From Mycobacterium sp. AT1 (lineage in GTDB: Bacteria; Actinomycetota; Actinomycetes; Mycobacteriales; Mycobacteriaceae): a stretch of 64,000 nucleotides of DNA. Shown here in pieces: positions 1 through 8,772 of this stretch (within the stretch, counting starts at the first letter, position 1; the number at the start of each line of letters is the position of its first letter). The DNA is taken from NCBI RefSeq assembly GCF_002043095.1, contig NZ_MVOC01000014.1:36000-99999 (forward strand). The letters are read 5' to 3'. The notes under the pieces are model-generated. The model was not told the DNA's origin. It did no database searches and saw only the letters and a list, made by a program, of their open reading frames with translations. A program made the translations under genes and the position numbers.

Positions 1-149
1 CCCAGGCAGGGGTGCGACAGGTTTGCGAACGGAAAGTCGCAGGTCGGGCAGGCGCCGTCGGTGCGGATGGGTGGCGATTCTGGCTTGTGGCCGGTGTGAA
101 TCCACGCGACCCACGCGTTTCCGTGTAGTGCCAACAGACCGTTGATCAT
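1..149 (-). CDS. Partial small Cys-rich protein, N-terminus only
   Basis: An open frame starts at an ATG at 149 with a GGGGGAA ribosome-binding site a few bases upstream and stays open to the window edge (49 codons). The peptide contains a CPTC pair and a further Cys about 15 residues on, preceded by several His, which could bind a metal such as zinc. I do not recognise the family and the rest of the gene lies outside the window. The good RBS and the open frame are the only support; it could be a chance frame. Confidence 0.35.
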   Translation of the reverse strand, partial: MINGLLALHGNAWVAWIHTGHKPESPPIRTDGACPTCDFPFANLSHPCL

Positions 150-311
150 GCGTTCCCCCGAACTTCATCGGGCCAGCTCCCCCAACCCGATGTTCAAAAC
201 ATTAGCCGATGGCAACGTCGGTGTGAATCGGGGAGAACCCTCGAGTTTCGGGAGGGGGCCCTTGTCGGCGCTGGACAACAACCGTGCTGGTCAGCGGCGC
301 GACTGAGCGGC

Positions 312-830
312 CTAATCCGGCTGGCAAACCTCGAAAATGGGTGGTAGCAGGTGAGCGATCTGGGATCCGATTTCAGCAAAGACCTCCGGCGACTGGCCGA
401 TGGGGTCGGGGATGTCCAGGAGTTCGTCTACAGTCAGCAGGGAGCGGCGAGCGGCTAGGTCGGGGACGGTGCGAGCGCCGCGCTCGAAGATCAGCCGTGA
501 GGCCTCCGCCAATGTGAACGTTCGATGCAGCCGGTGAGGTGCCAGCTCCAACACCGCATCGCGGTGGGCCCTCGTCATTGTCAGGATGAGGTCAGCGGCC
601 GACGCGATCTTCGCGGTCAGCTGGCGTGCGGCGAAGTTTGAAGAGTCACCGCCTAAGCGCTCCAATACGGGAGCGGCTTCGGGGTGAATCGGATGGCCGA
701 CGACGGCGCGAGCTCCAGCACTGGATGCCTGAATACCATGGAGCCCGTTTGCACGGGCTAGCGCAAAAAGGAGTCGCTCGGCAGTTGGCGACCGGCAGAT
801 GTTTCCGGTGCAAACGAATAAGACATGCAT
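312..830 (-). CDS. Low-molecular-weight protein tyrosine phosphatase (Wzb-like)
   Basis: A 172-residue protein starting MHVLFVCTGNICRSPTAER, which carries the LMW-PTP P-loop C-x5-R-S at residues 7-14. The acid-loop Asp-Pro is near the C-terminus (DIPDPIG). The length is normal for the family. I chose the ATG at 830 because an AGGAG ribosome-binding site lies just upstream and the P-loop must be N-terminal; the frame is open further upstream but has no family similarity there. In exopolysaccharide loci this enzyme (Wzb/CpsB class) dephosphorylates the tyrosine tail of the Wzc kinase. Such a kinase is encoded at 20970-22379, so it is probably the cognate cytoplasmic phosphatase. It is divergent from the beta-helix gene. 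Confidence 0.9.
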   Translation of the reverse strand: MHVLFVCTGNICRSPTAERLLFALARANGLHGIQASSAGARAVVGHPIHPEAAPVLERLGGDSSNFAARQLTAKIASAADLILTMTRAHRDAVLELAPHRLHRTFTLAEASRLIFERGARTVPDLAARRSLLTVDELLDIPDPIGQSPEVFAEIGSQIAHLLPPIFEVCQPD

Positions 831-1121
831 ATGAACTCCTCGTTTGACCCTTAACGGGGCGCTGCCCAGACCAGCGCCTGGACCGAGGTCAGTATCGGTG
901 GTGTGGTTAGGCACAGTGCAATGGGTCTCGGTTCGGCGCATCGCAAGCGATTGGTTCCGTCGCGTGCATGAGGCGGCGTTGAAGTCCGCAGAGCAAGCGC
1001 ATTTCGGCTGGTGGGCGGGCAACCGGCCCTGACTGCTGCCAGGCCGTATCCTTGCGGCGGTGGTACCAACCAAATTGGGTCTCGCGATGTGTAGTTCGTA
1101 CTAGTGGGGGAGTAACAGGCG

Positions 1122-2525
1122 GTGGGAATGCCTTTCGCACGCCGCGTCGCTCTTCGCGGGGCCGCTCAGGGAATTGCAGTAGGGACGGCAGCCTTGCTCG
1201 GTCTTTGGCCGAGAACAACGGAGGTGACATCCTCCTCGCTCGAGTTCAACCTTCCTGCCGCGATTCCGGCCCCGCCGACTTATCACGTCTCCAATGGAGG
1301 CGACGACAGCAATGACGGTCTCTCCCCTGGCGCGGCCTGGGCAACCATTCAGAAGGCCAATCACGCCCTGCCAGGCGATGGATCCTGTCTCCTGTTCCGA
1401 AGAGGTGACACCTTCTACGGTGAGCTCAACCTCCCCTTTGGGTGCGAGGTCGGGGCTTACGGTGAAGGAGCCCGGCCGATCCTGACCATGTTCAAGTTGC
1501 TGACACGCGCGGACGGTTGGGCAGAAGAATCACCTGGAATTTGGAAGATCGATCTGGGCTCGCCTGATACCCATCTCGGGTACACCGCGACCACTGACGC
1601 CAATATTGGCTTTCTCGAAGTGGACGGGGTTGTTCAACCGGCATTGAAATTTGATTTGTCGGAGTTGAGCACAACCTGGGATTTTTACTGCGACATCCCG
1701 AAGAACACACTCTTTGTTAAGTCCCCCGGTAATCCTGCCTTGCTGTCCGACACCATCAAGGCAGCGCCGAAGGGGAATGCGTATGGAGCTACCGGGACAA
1801 TTATTTATTGTCAGAGCGGGAATAATGAGATCCATGATGTCCACATTACGGGGACGGGAGCGTGCGGCATCCGCGGTAATGGTTCTGATGTTCATGTGCA
1901 CGATTGTCTAATCGATTACATCGGCGGATCGTGGTTGTCGGGGCAGTATGAAGCCAACACGCGATACGGGAACGGTATCGAGCACTGGCCCAATGTGCGT
2001 CGATGGACGATCGAGAATAACGAAATAGCCGAGGTGTACGACGTTGCTTGGAGCCCGCAAGGTCGTGACCCGGAAGGCGGCCCGGTCTGTTGGGAGGACA
2101 TGGTTGTCCGCAACAACCATATTCACGACTGTGCGCAAATGTTCGAGCTTTGGTCTCAGAATGGCAACCCAGATTCACCGGGTTTCGTGCGAATAGTTGT
2201 TGAGGGAAACCTCTGCGAACGTGCTGGAGGGGGAGTCTTCTCGGATGTGCGTCCCGACCAGAACGTCAGAGTCGATCTGCTAAGTTACAAATTGCAGACA
2301 CCTGTCGACATAACGATTCAGGACAACATCTTTAACGGTGCGCACACGGCTTATAGTTACCACGAAAATGAGCCGCCTGCTGGTTACGTCACCCGCAACA
2401 ATACGATCCGCTTGAAAGCGGGCACCAAAATCCAGTTTCAGCGTGACGAAACAGTGGAGGAAGCTGCAGCGTGGCAAGCTGCGACTGGTCGCGAAGTGGG
2501 CTCGAACTTCATCGTCGTTCCGTAG
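1122..2525 (+). CDS. Secreted right-handed beta-helix (pectate-lyase-like) protein
   Basis: A 467-residue protein. The N-terminus has basic residues (FARRVALRGAA) followed by a hydrophobic stretch, consistent with a Sec or Tat export signal. The next part, YHVSNGGDDSNDGLSPGAAW, is the typical opening of parallel beta-helix polysaccharide-active proteins. The middle has repeated short strands rich in Asn and His (NNEIHDVHITG, VRNNHIHDC, IQDNIFNG), as in pectate-lyase folds. It may be a lyase or hydrolase that trims the exported polysaccharide; the substrate cannot be told. The start is GTG at 1122 or ATG at 1128, both behind a G-rich stretch at 1106-1112. AT-rich codon use stands out from the right half of the window. 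Confidence 0.8.
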   Translation: MGMPFARRVALRGAAQGIAVGTAALLGLWPRTTEVTSSSLEFNLPAAIPAPPTYHVSNGGDDSNDGLSPGAAWATIQKANHALPGDGSCLLFRRGDTFYGELNLPFGCEVGAYGEGARPILTMFKLLTRADGWAEESPGIWKIDLGSPDTHLGYTATTDANIGFLEVDGVVQPALKFDLSELSTTWDFYCDIPKNTLFVKSPGNPALLSDTIKAAPKGNAYGATGTIIYCQSGNNEIHDVHITGTGACGIRGNGSDVHVHDCLIDYIGGSWLSGQYEANTRYGNGIEHWPNVRRWTIENNEIAEVYDVAWSPQGRDPEGGPVCWEDMVVRNNHIHDCAQMFELWSQNGNPDSPGFVRIVVEGNLCERAGGGVFSDVRPDQNVRVDLLSYKLQTPVDITIQDNIFNGAHTAYSYHENEPPAGYVTRNNTIRLKAGTKIQFQRDETVEEAAAWQAATGREVGSNFIVVP

Positions 2526-2735
2526 CTGCCGTAGGCCTGGTGGGCAAGTGCGCTCCGCGTGAACTGGAGTTTTTGGAGTGGTTGGCGGCCCTTGCCGGCT
2601 CGACGGGCCGCCTACTCGGGATGTAGCGCTGATAGCGCCGCGCAAATCCGACCGGGGCCCGGTGCACGCATCGTCGATAGCGACTAGGATTTGGCGTGGG
2701 GAGGGGTAGTGCCCGTGCGTCTTGGGGGGAATTCA
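2526..2735. other. Intergenic gap before first glycosyltransferase
   Basis: About 210 bases, extending to about 340 if the short frame at 2736 is not real. No conserved gene is seen. It ends in a GGGGGG stretch that would be the ribosome-binding site of the small frame starting at 2736. A promoter for the downstream glycosyltransferase and oxidoreductase genes is probably here, but no clear -10/-35 pair can be named. Confidence 0.4.
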
Positions 2736-2867
2736 GTGGTTTGTATCGAAAGCGATGTCGTCGGTCGGCCGGTGCCTTGGGCGCGCGATTTGACTAGTGC
2801 TGGTGTGAAAACTCTTCGTTTATGCGCAGCAAACCATCATGTCGTGTCGTGGTCGGCCGGTGGCTGA
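2736..2867 (+). CDS. Possible 43-residue leader ORF ahead of glycosyltransferase
   Basis: A GTG-initiated frame with a strong GGGGGG ribosome-binding site 4-9 bases upstream encodes a 43-residue peptide of unknown family (MVCIESDVVGRPVPWARDLT at its start). Its TGA (2865-2867) is one base before an in-frame GTG (2869) of the following glycosyltransferase, so translation could be coupled. That would put the real glycosyltransferase start at 2869 instead of 2839. It has no recognisable domain and may be a chance frame. Confidence 0.3.
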   Translation: MVCIESDVVGRPVPWARDLTSAGVKTLRLCAANHHVVSWSAGG

Positions 2868-4002
2868 CGTGCTGGACGGCCAACCGACTGTTCGGATACT
2901 CGGAACTCATGGCGTGCCCGCAAACTACGGCGGTTTTGAGACCGCTGCCCAGAATGTGGCGCGCTACTTGGTCGATCACGGGTGGCGGGCGATCGTGTAT
3001 TGCCAAACTGACCACGACGGCCCGGTCTACGAGGACGAGTGGAACGGCATCGAGCGAGTCAACATCTCCGTGCCAAACCTGGGATGGCTCGGAACCGCAA
3101 AGTTCGACTGGCTCTCGATCGTCCACGCTGTTAGGCACCGTGACGTCTGCCTGACGTTCGGTTACAACACCGGAATTTTCAACTTATTGCAGAGGCTGTA
3201 TCGAGTTCCGAATGTCATCAATATGGACGGTATCGAATGGTCGCGGAGGCGATGGGGACTATTTCGGCAGGCGGTTCTCTATGTCAACGAGCGTTTCGCC
3301 GCATTGTTCGGCAACGAGCTGATTGCCGATCACCCAGAGCTGAATACCTACCTCCGAACCCGCGCGCCGGCGCGCAAGATTACGACGATCACTTACGGTG
3401 CGTACCCAATCGCCGACGCACCCACCGGGCCTGTCGAGAGGCTTGGCCTCGAGCGAAACGCCTACCTGACGTTGATCGCACGCCCCATCCCCGAAAATTC
3501 AATCCTTGAATTGGTTGAGGCATTTTCGGCAAAGAGGCGAGGGATCCGCCTGGCCGTGCTCGGTGCCTACGACGGTACATCCGACTCGTACCATCGTGCG
3601 GTTCTGAAAGCAGCGAGCGACGAAGTCGTCTTTCTAGGCGCAATCTACGATGCCGACACCGTGCAGGCGCTGCGTTATCACGCGCTCGGGTACCTGCATG
3701 GGCACACAGTCGGTGGCACGAATCCGTCACTGGTCGAGGCGTTGGCCGCCGGGAACCCGGTGATCGCACATGACAACAAGTACAACACGTGGGTCGCTGA
3801 TGACGCGGGCCTCTACTTCAGCACGCCCGCCGATGCCGAGAAGAGAATTGATGAGCTCCTCGACCAGCCTGATTTGGCAAGGAAGTTGAGCCGCAACGCG
3901 CTCGCCAGATTCAACAGCGAGTTCACGTGGGATCACGTTGCTGGCCAGTATGAAGCGCTGTTACGCAAGTGTCAGCGTCACTCCCGGCCGCGAGCGAGTT
4001 GA
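2839..4002 (+). CDS. Glycosyltransferase family 4 with DUF1972-type N-terminus
   Basis: A 387-residue GT-B glycosyltransferase. The N-terminal domain carries ILGTHGVPANYGGFETAA, the glycine-rich donor-side loop typical of DUF1972/rhamnosyltransferase-like GT4 enzymes. The C-terminal half has the GT4 signature GTNPSLVEALAAGNPVIAHD (E-x7-E type nucleotide-sugar site). It would add a sugar to the lipid-linked repeat unit on the cytoplasmic side of the membrane. The start is uncertain: ATG 2839 has no clear ribosome-binding site, and GTG 2869, directly after the stop of a well-initiated small frame, is an alternative that still keeps the whole domain. It is followed after 27 bases by the Gfo/Idh/MocA oxidoreductase. 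Confidence 0.88.
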   Translation: MSCRGRPVADVLDGQPTVRILGTHGVPANYGGFETAAQNVARYLVDHGWRAIVYCQTDHDGPVYEDEWNGIERVNISVPNLGWLGTAKFDWLSIVHAVRHRDVCLTFGYNTGIFNLLQRLYRVPNVINMDGIEWSRRRWGLFRQAVLYVNERFAALFGNELIADHPELNTYLRTRAPARKITTITYGAYPIADAPTGPVERLGLERNAYLTLIARPIPENSILELVEAFSAKRRGIRLAVLGAYDGTSDSYHRAVLKAASDEVVFLGAIYDADTVQALRYHALGYLHGHTVGGTNPSLVEALAAGNPVIAHDNKYNTWVADDAGLYFSTPADAEKRIDELLDQPDLARKLSRNALARFNSEFTWDHVAGQYEALLRKCQRHSRPRAS

Positions 4003-4029
4003 GGGGATTGGCGCACTTAGGGGGATGGA

Positions 4030-5169
4030 ATGGTCAACGTCGGGATCATTGGGCTTGGGAAAATGGGGCTATCGCATTTCTCAATCATCAACGCGCACAA
4101 GGATGTCAAGGTTGTCGGTGTCTGTGACGCGAGTGGGTACGTACTCGACATCCTCGGCAAGTACACCGGGGTGGACACGTACAACGATCTAGGCAGAATG
4201 CTTGAGTCGGGAAACGTGGAAGCGGCGGTGATATCGACGCCATCGAAGTTTCATGCGCCGATGGTGCGGGAGTGCCTAGAGCGGGGCATCCACGTCTTCT
4301 GCGAGAAGCCGTTCTGCTTGGACCCTGCCGACTCACTAAGTCTTACCGCGCTTGCGCAAAAGAAGTCGCTGATCACCCAAGTTGGTTACCACAACCGGCA
4401 TTTGGCAACGTTCGGCGAGGTGAAGCGGATTCTTGAGCTAGGTGCACTGGGCAGGGTCACGCACGTCCTGGCCGAGGCGTACGGACCTGTAGTGCTGAAG
4501 CCCAAGGGCAGCAGTTGGCGCAGCAAGAAGGCCGAAGGTGGAGGCGCGTTGTACGACTACGCGGCACACCCAGTCGATCTGATGACGTGGTACTTGGGTC
4601 GACCAGAGTCGGTGTCGGGCACAGTGCGTGGGCAGATATTCTCCGCCGAGACCGAGGACGAGGTGTTCACGACACTGATGTGGCCCAGCGGCGCTAGTGG
4701 CCAACTCTCTGTCAGCTGGTCGGATGAGTCGCAGCGCAAAATGTCGACGCGGATGTCGATCTGGGGCACCAACGGCAAGATCTCCGTCGATCGGCAGGAA
4801 ATGCAGGTCTATCTGCGCGATGCAGCGTTAGCGCCCGACGAATACGCGAAGGGCTGGACGGTTCGCTATACCACTGAGTTGACTGAGGAGGTTGACTTCT
4901 ACGTTCGAGGAGAGGAGTACTCCGCGCAGCTCGATACGTGGATCGAAAGGATCGCCAGCGGTGCGGTTTCAGGCCCTGCTGACTTTGCAGAGGCCAGCGT
5001 GACCGACGAAGTGCTCTACGCAATCCTCAACAGCTCTGACGGTGGGCTGCGCAGTCTCGATGTGTCCCAAAAGTCAGCCGATGACCAATTGGGGGAGACC
5101 ACCGGCTTCTGGGGCAGGCGAAAGGAACGACGTCGAAACCGCTCAGTTCGCACGGGCGGGGGAAACTGA
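4030..5169 (+). CDS. Gfo/Idh/MocA family NAD(P)-dependent sugar oxidoreductase
   Basis: A 379-residue protein with an N-terminal Rossmann fold (VGIIGLGKMG, residues 4-13) and the family motif CEKPF with Lys93, which interacts with cofactor and substrate. The second domain has GGGALYDYAAHPVDL, with the usual Asp and His facing the sugar. It oxidises or reduces a sugar or nucleotide-sugar hydroxyl. In legionaminic-acid-type pathways a member of this family (PtmF) acts beside a CMP-sugar synthetase and an SDR, which are also present in this locus, but that assignment is inference. The basic C-terminal tail (GRRKERRRNRS) is unusual. The stop is one base before the start of the next gene, so the two are translationally coupled. 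Confidence 0.88.
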   Translation: MVNVGIIGLGKMGLSHFSIINAHKDVKVVGVCDASGYVLDILGKYTGVDTYNDLGRMLESGNVEAAVISTPSKFHAPMVRECLERGIHVFCEKPFCLDPADSLSLTALAQKKSLITQVGYHNRHLATFGEVKRILELGALGRVTHVLAEAYGPVVLKPKGSSWRSKKAEGGGALYDYAAHPVDLMTWYLGRPESVSGTVRGQIFSAETEDEVFTTLMWPSGASGQLSVSWSDESQRKMSTRMSIWGTNGKISVDRQEMQVYLRDAALAPDEYAKGWTVRYTTELTEEVDFYVRGEEYSAQLDTWIERIASGAVSGPADFAEASVTDEVLYAILNSSDGGLRSLDVSQKSADDQLGETTGFWGRRKERRRNRSVRTGGGN

Positions 5170-5170
5170 C

Positions 5171-6037
5171 ATGGACCGCCTGCTATTCGGCGACAACCAG
5201 TTCTTTGGCGTGAACCACATGTCCGAGGAAAAGGCACGGGCTCAGGCGATGCGCTTTCAATCGCTCGACGCCGTCATGTCTGTTCTCGACGCGGCGTACG
5301 GCGCCGGTGTTACGACCTTCATGTGCACTACCCACGACCGCATTGCCGACGTCGCCCAACGGATCCGGGCCGAGCCTGAACGTTACGTCGAACAGGTATT
5401 CATCCCGTGCATGCCCTACGCGCACAAGTATGCGAATGCGATGTCCGAAGCCGGGATGTTTGGTGCTATTAAGCAGTTCCTGCCCGACGGAGGTTTCCTC
5501 GATGCGGCGATGCGGGGCGGCAAGTCGTTCGCGAGGAAAGACGTTGAGGGCATCATAACTCTGCTGATCGATGCCGAAATGAAGATGTTTCACGGTTTAA
5601 AGACGCCAGTTGTGTTTCTTCAAAACGTGGTTGTCGATTTCCTATTGGGAATGGGTTTTGTCGACGCCTTCCGAATTTTTGCCGATCACGTCTCGAGTGA
5701 ATACAAGGCTGAGCCGGGGTTCATCACGATGAACATGCCGCGCCTGCTCGACGCCCTCGATGCAGCCGGAATCGAGAACCCTATTGTCTGCTCCAATATT
5801 AATAAGCTCGGCTTTCGCATGTCTGGCGGGATCGACAGCTACATCGACGCGTTGACCAACCGCAGGTTCCGGGCCGTGGCAATGTCGGTGTTCGCGTCGG
5901 GCGCGATTCCCGCGGACGAAGCGATCGAATGGGTTGCCTCGCTGCCCAATATTGAATCGATCGTGTTTGGTGCCTCGAGTCGAACGAACATCGACAGCAC
6001 CGCTGAATTGATCCGGAAGTACTGGGCGGTCCAATAA
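5171..6037 (+). CDS. Conserved TIM-barrel-like protein of sugar-biosynthesis loci
   Basis: A 288-residue cytoplasmic protein starting MDRLLFGDNQFFGVNHMSEE. The ATG at 5171 directly follows the previous stop and has a GGGGGAAA ribosome-binding site, so I prefer it over the upstream in-frame ATG. Alternating predicted strands and helices (GVTTFMCTTHDR, TPVVFLQNVVVDF, NPIVCSNINKLGF, SIVFGASSRTNI) suggest a (beta/alpha)8 barrel reminiscent of aldo-keto reductase or aldolase barrels. I know of no biochemical function. Its coupling with the Gfo/Idh/MocA dehydrogenase suggests a step in making an unusual sugar, perhaps aldol chemistry or isomerisation. Confidence 0.75.
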   Translation: MDRLLFGDNQFFGVNHMSEEKARAQAMRFQSLDAVMSVLDAAYGAGVTTFMCTTHDRIADVAQRIRAEPERYVEQVFIPCMPYAHKYANAMSEAGMFGAIKQFLPDGGFLDAAMRGGKSFARKDVEGIITLLIDAEMKMFHGLKTPVVFLQNVVVDFLLGMGFVDAFRIFADHVSSEYKAEPGFITMNMPRLLDALDAAGIENPIVCSNINKLGFRMSGGIDSYIDALTNRRFRAVAMSVFASGAIPADEAIEWVASLPNIESIVFGASSRTNIDSTAELIRKYWAVQ

Positions 6038-6161
6038 TTGCGGTCCTTCATCGGCGCGGCAGCAGGTCAAGCCTCCCGCGCTGGTGAGACAGTCAGGCGA
6101 ACACCGATCACCGATCACCGACGTGCCAAGGTGCTCACAAGTGCCGGAGGGCTGTCTCCGC

Positions 6162-7211
6162 TCAGAACGCCCCCGCGGCTCGCAGCGATTCCTCGATGGC
6201 AGGGTAGATCTTCTCTCCATAGGGCGGCGCCATGAACACGGTATCGCGCTTTGTAGGGGTGGATCCCACAAAGCTGGGGCACCGCTTGCCGTTGTTGCAG
6301 AACCATTGACGCGAGTCAATCCACAACCCGTTCAAGGATTTTGCGATTTCCAGTTCGGCCACGGCCATTGACCTCCATAGCTTTGGCACCTGACTGACGC
6401 AGTCCGCGGGTGCCTTGGCTGGATAGCACTCGCTTATTTCTATCCCCGCAGGCGGTGGGGATAGAAATACGAACTTCTTGACTCTGTTACGGATCGTTTC
6501 GGCAATTTTCAGCATCGACTTGGACCAACGACCAGTCGTCACGTTCTGGTCGCTGCCAGCGATGGTTCTCGCACCGTAGGACTGCGAGATGATCAAGACG
6601 TCGGGGTTCCAATGGTTGATTACGTCGATGACGTGGTTCTTCCGCGCTGGACAAGCGTCAAGGAGAGATTGATCAGTTGTGGCTATGAGGTCGTCGACGA
6701 AGCTGCATCCGCGCATCGCCTCGGTGTGCACTTGAATCTGTCCACCCGAGTTCAGCGCAATCTCGCGGAGAGGGGCGGCGTAGCTCAACCCGACAGAGTC
6801 GGCTACCAGGACGATGTGCGTCTTGGCGGTAAACGGGCCCCAGGTGCACGCGAGTGCGTCGGGGAATTGGACTCCGCCGCAGTCGGTGACCTCTGGGGGC
6901 AGTGAAGGACCTGTGATCACGGATTCCATGGAGGGCACCAGAGTGGGCCACTGGGTGGCCTTGAGCGCCGCCTGTATCTCTTGACTGAGCGCAGCCGCCA
7001 GCGGTGTTGGTGTGGCACCGGTGTCGCCGTCCGCCGCGACGGAGTTTTGGTGATCCTGAAAGTCCGCGCTGGGTCGCGTGGCGGTGTACGCCGAAATCCC
7101 AATTATCAGGAGGATCAGCACGACGATTGCTACGTATTTCGTGCCCGAATACTGGTGGTGCGCGCGAAACTCACGATGGAATCTGCACAATCTTGCCCAC
7201 AGAGCCGTCAC
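6162..7211 (-). CDS. Membrane-anchored SGNH-hydrolase-like protein, degenerate active site
   Basis: A 349-residue protein with one N-terminal transmembrane segment (YVAIVVLILLIIGISAY, about residues 26-42) and an extracytoplasmic SGNH domain like the one found C-terminal to acyltransferase-3 membrane proteins. Block I is VADSVGLSYAAPL, with the catalytic Asp-Ser kept and GDS changed to ADS. The C-terminal block, normally RDxxHLT, reads KRDTVFMAPPYGEKIYP, with Phe where the catalytic His is expected. It may bind rather than hydrolyse acyl groups on the polysaccharide, or use another residue. The paired acyltransferase-3 membrane domain is absent. It is transcribed against its neighbours, convergent with the TIM-barrel gene. 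Confidence 0.75.
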   Translation of the reverse strand: MTALWARLCRFHREFRAHHQYSGTKYVAIVVLILLIIGISAYTATRPSADFQDHQNSVAADGDTGATPTPLAAALSQEIQAALKATQWPTLVPSMESVITGPSLPPEVTDCGGVQFPDALACTWGPFTAKTHIVLVADSVGLSYAAPLREIALNSGGQIQVHTEAMRGCSFVDDLIATTDQSLLDACPARKNHVIDVINHWNPDVLIISQSYGARTIAGSDQNVTTGRWSKSMLKIAETIRNRVKKFVFLSPPPAGIEISECYPAKAPADCVSQVPKLWRSMAVAELEIAKSLNGLWIDSRQWFCNNGKRCPSFVGSTPTKRDTVFMAPPYGEKIYPAIEESLRAAGAF

Positions 7212-7805
7212 TGTCCCCCCTTGCTGCTTGTGGCAATCCCCCCGGAGATGGGGAGATTGTATCGACGGCGCTGATGCACCTGTTCGGTACGACTCAAGAT
7301 GGACGGCGTCGTCCGATGGGAAAGGGAACCCCTTATGTGCAGGGGCCGTTCCCCAGTGCCGGAATTACGCCTTGCGTGTGGCGCGCATGCCATGAAGTGG
7401 TGTCGGCGGGGGCCGAGTCGCTAACGCACCTAGATTCGTCACCGGCTGTGTTGCGTTGATTCGCAACGAATTTCATGTCGACCCCGTGATCATCTGACGG
7501 CTTGGTGCGCCCGAGCAAGTATCACCGTCTGTCAGCGCTAGACGGTCGCGGCCGGAATCTGTTCCTGCGAACTGCAGAGCTGGCATACGCGTAGGGCGGC
7601 CCGCCGCGCTAACCTGATGCAAGGGGTGGTTATCGGATGGGGCTTGCCGATCTTAGATTGCTACAGGCCGTACACCATTAGGGGAGGATGGGACCGCAGC
7701 GGTGATCGTCGGATGTACGGGATCGTGTCTGCGCAATCTTCCTCAACCCTTGTACGGAACGCCCCCTTGTTCACTGGCTGCTAAGTAGACGAGGAAGTAT
7801 TGTCG
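7212..7805. other. Long intergenic region between divergent EPS genes
   Basis: About 590 bases between the minus-strand SGNH gene and the plus-strand methyltransferase. No frame here shows protein-like composition over more than a few dozen codons. It must hold the promoters of both units. A GC-poor stretch around 7740-7810 and a GAGGAAG ribosome-binding site near 7790-7797 precede a small leader frame. An imperfect CAATCCCCC / GGGGAGATTG inverted repeat lies near 7231-7260. Confidence 0.4.
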
Positions 7806-7859
7806 ATGAAGTTAAGGCGAATAACCGTCGTCGATGTGGCGGATTTGGTTCCGTCGTGA
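7806..7859 (+). CDS. Possible 17-codon leader peptide coupled to methyltransferase
   Basis: An ATG with a GAGGAAG ribosome-binding site about 9 bases upstream opens a 17-codon frame (MKLRRITVVDVADLVPS). Its TGA overlaps the GTG start of the methyltransferase in a GTGA (7856-7859). The downstream GTG has no strong ribosome-binding site of its own, so ribosomes finishing the leader could reinitiate. No similarity is recognised; this rests only on start, spacing and overlap. Confidence 0.35.
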   Translation: MKLRRITVVDVADLVPS

Positions 7860-8764
7860 GCGCGGGGGGCGGGAAATTTCCGGAAGTCACCGACGAGATC
7901 GTCGATCGTTACCGTGACAACTACGCACTTTCGTCTGACATCGTGGTCACCAAAGAGATGGTCCAGAAGCACGTTGACCTTGAATACTCTCTAAAAGAAG
8001 TGCTGCTCAGCTCATCGCCAGAACAGCGACCAGATGTCTGGGCCGAGAGTTATGACCGCCTATATCGCGAGTTGCCGTGGCTGGCGGAGACATCGTCGAT
8101 TGAAAACCGCAGTACAGATCTCCAGTTCGGTCAGTTTCTGAGACTTATTCCGCTCGGGGCTCGAGTGATCGAAATAGGGTCGGGACCTGGTTTCTTGGCC
8201 AGATATCTGACGGAGAATGGTCGAAATTGCGTCGCGACTGAAATCACCGCCGAGCGTGGAGTGCGTGAAGATGGCGATGTGTCCTGGCACCTAACGGATG
8301 GAATTCACCTGGATTCGTTCGAACCGCAATCCAGCTACGATGTCGTGCTCTCGACGCAGGTCATCGAGCACTTCCACCCAGACGACGTCCAACGTCACTT
8401 CGAAGGTGCATTCGCTCTCGCCAAGCCGGGTGGGAGTTACATTTTCACAACGCCGCACGTCTTTTTCGGCCCAGCTGATCTGTCCAGAGTATTGCACCTG
8501 GACAGAGCGCACTTCATGCATCTCAAGGAGTACACCCACAGGGAACTCGGTGAGACTGCCCGTCGGGCGGGTTTCAGTCGCGTATACGCCGTCTACGTCC
8601 CACCCGCCGTTGTTCGCAAACGTCTTCCGTTTGTGCTCCGATCGCGGTTGCTTTACGTAGTTCTGAGTCAACTTGAACGCCTCTTCGCGAACGCTCGACC
8701 TCCACGGCTAGTGCTACGGGCTTTGATGTTCCATGGTGACGTCTTCATCATGGCGACGAAGTAA
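7856..8764 (+). CDS. Class I SAM-dependent methyltransferase
   Basis: A 302-residue protein with the SAM-binding motif VIEIGSGPGFLARYL around residues 102-116. It has an acidic loop after the second strand (VATEITAE), the post-motif SYDVVLSTQVIEHF and KPGGSYIFTTPH, all typical of Methyltransf_11/23 proteins. The first 90 residues are family-specific and probably hold the acceptor site. It likely O- or N-methylates a sugar of the repeat unit, or caps the chain. The GTG at 7856 overlaps the stop of a short leader frame. A glycosyltransferase starts 9 bases after the stop, suggesting one transcript through 11.1 kb. Confidence 0.85.
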   Translation: MSAGGGKFPEVTDEIVDRYRDNYALSSDIVVTKEMVQKHVDLEYSLKEVLLSSSPEQRPDVWAESYDRLYRELPWLAETSSIENRSTDLQFGQFLRLIPLGARVIEIGSGPGFLARYLTENGRNCVATEITAERGVREDGDVSWHLTDGIHLDSFEPQSSYDVVLSTQVIEHFHPDDVQRHFEGAFALAKPGGSYIFTTPHVFFGPADLSRVLHLDRAHFMHLKEYTHRELGETARRAGFSRVYAVYVPPAVVRKRLPFVLRSRLLYVVLSQLERLFANARPPRLVLRALMFHGDVFIMATK

Positions 8765-8772
8765 GGGCACCT

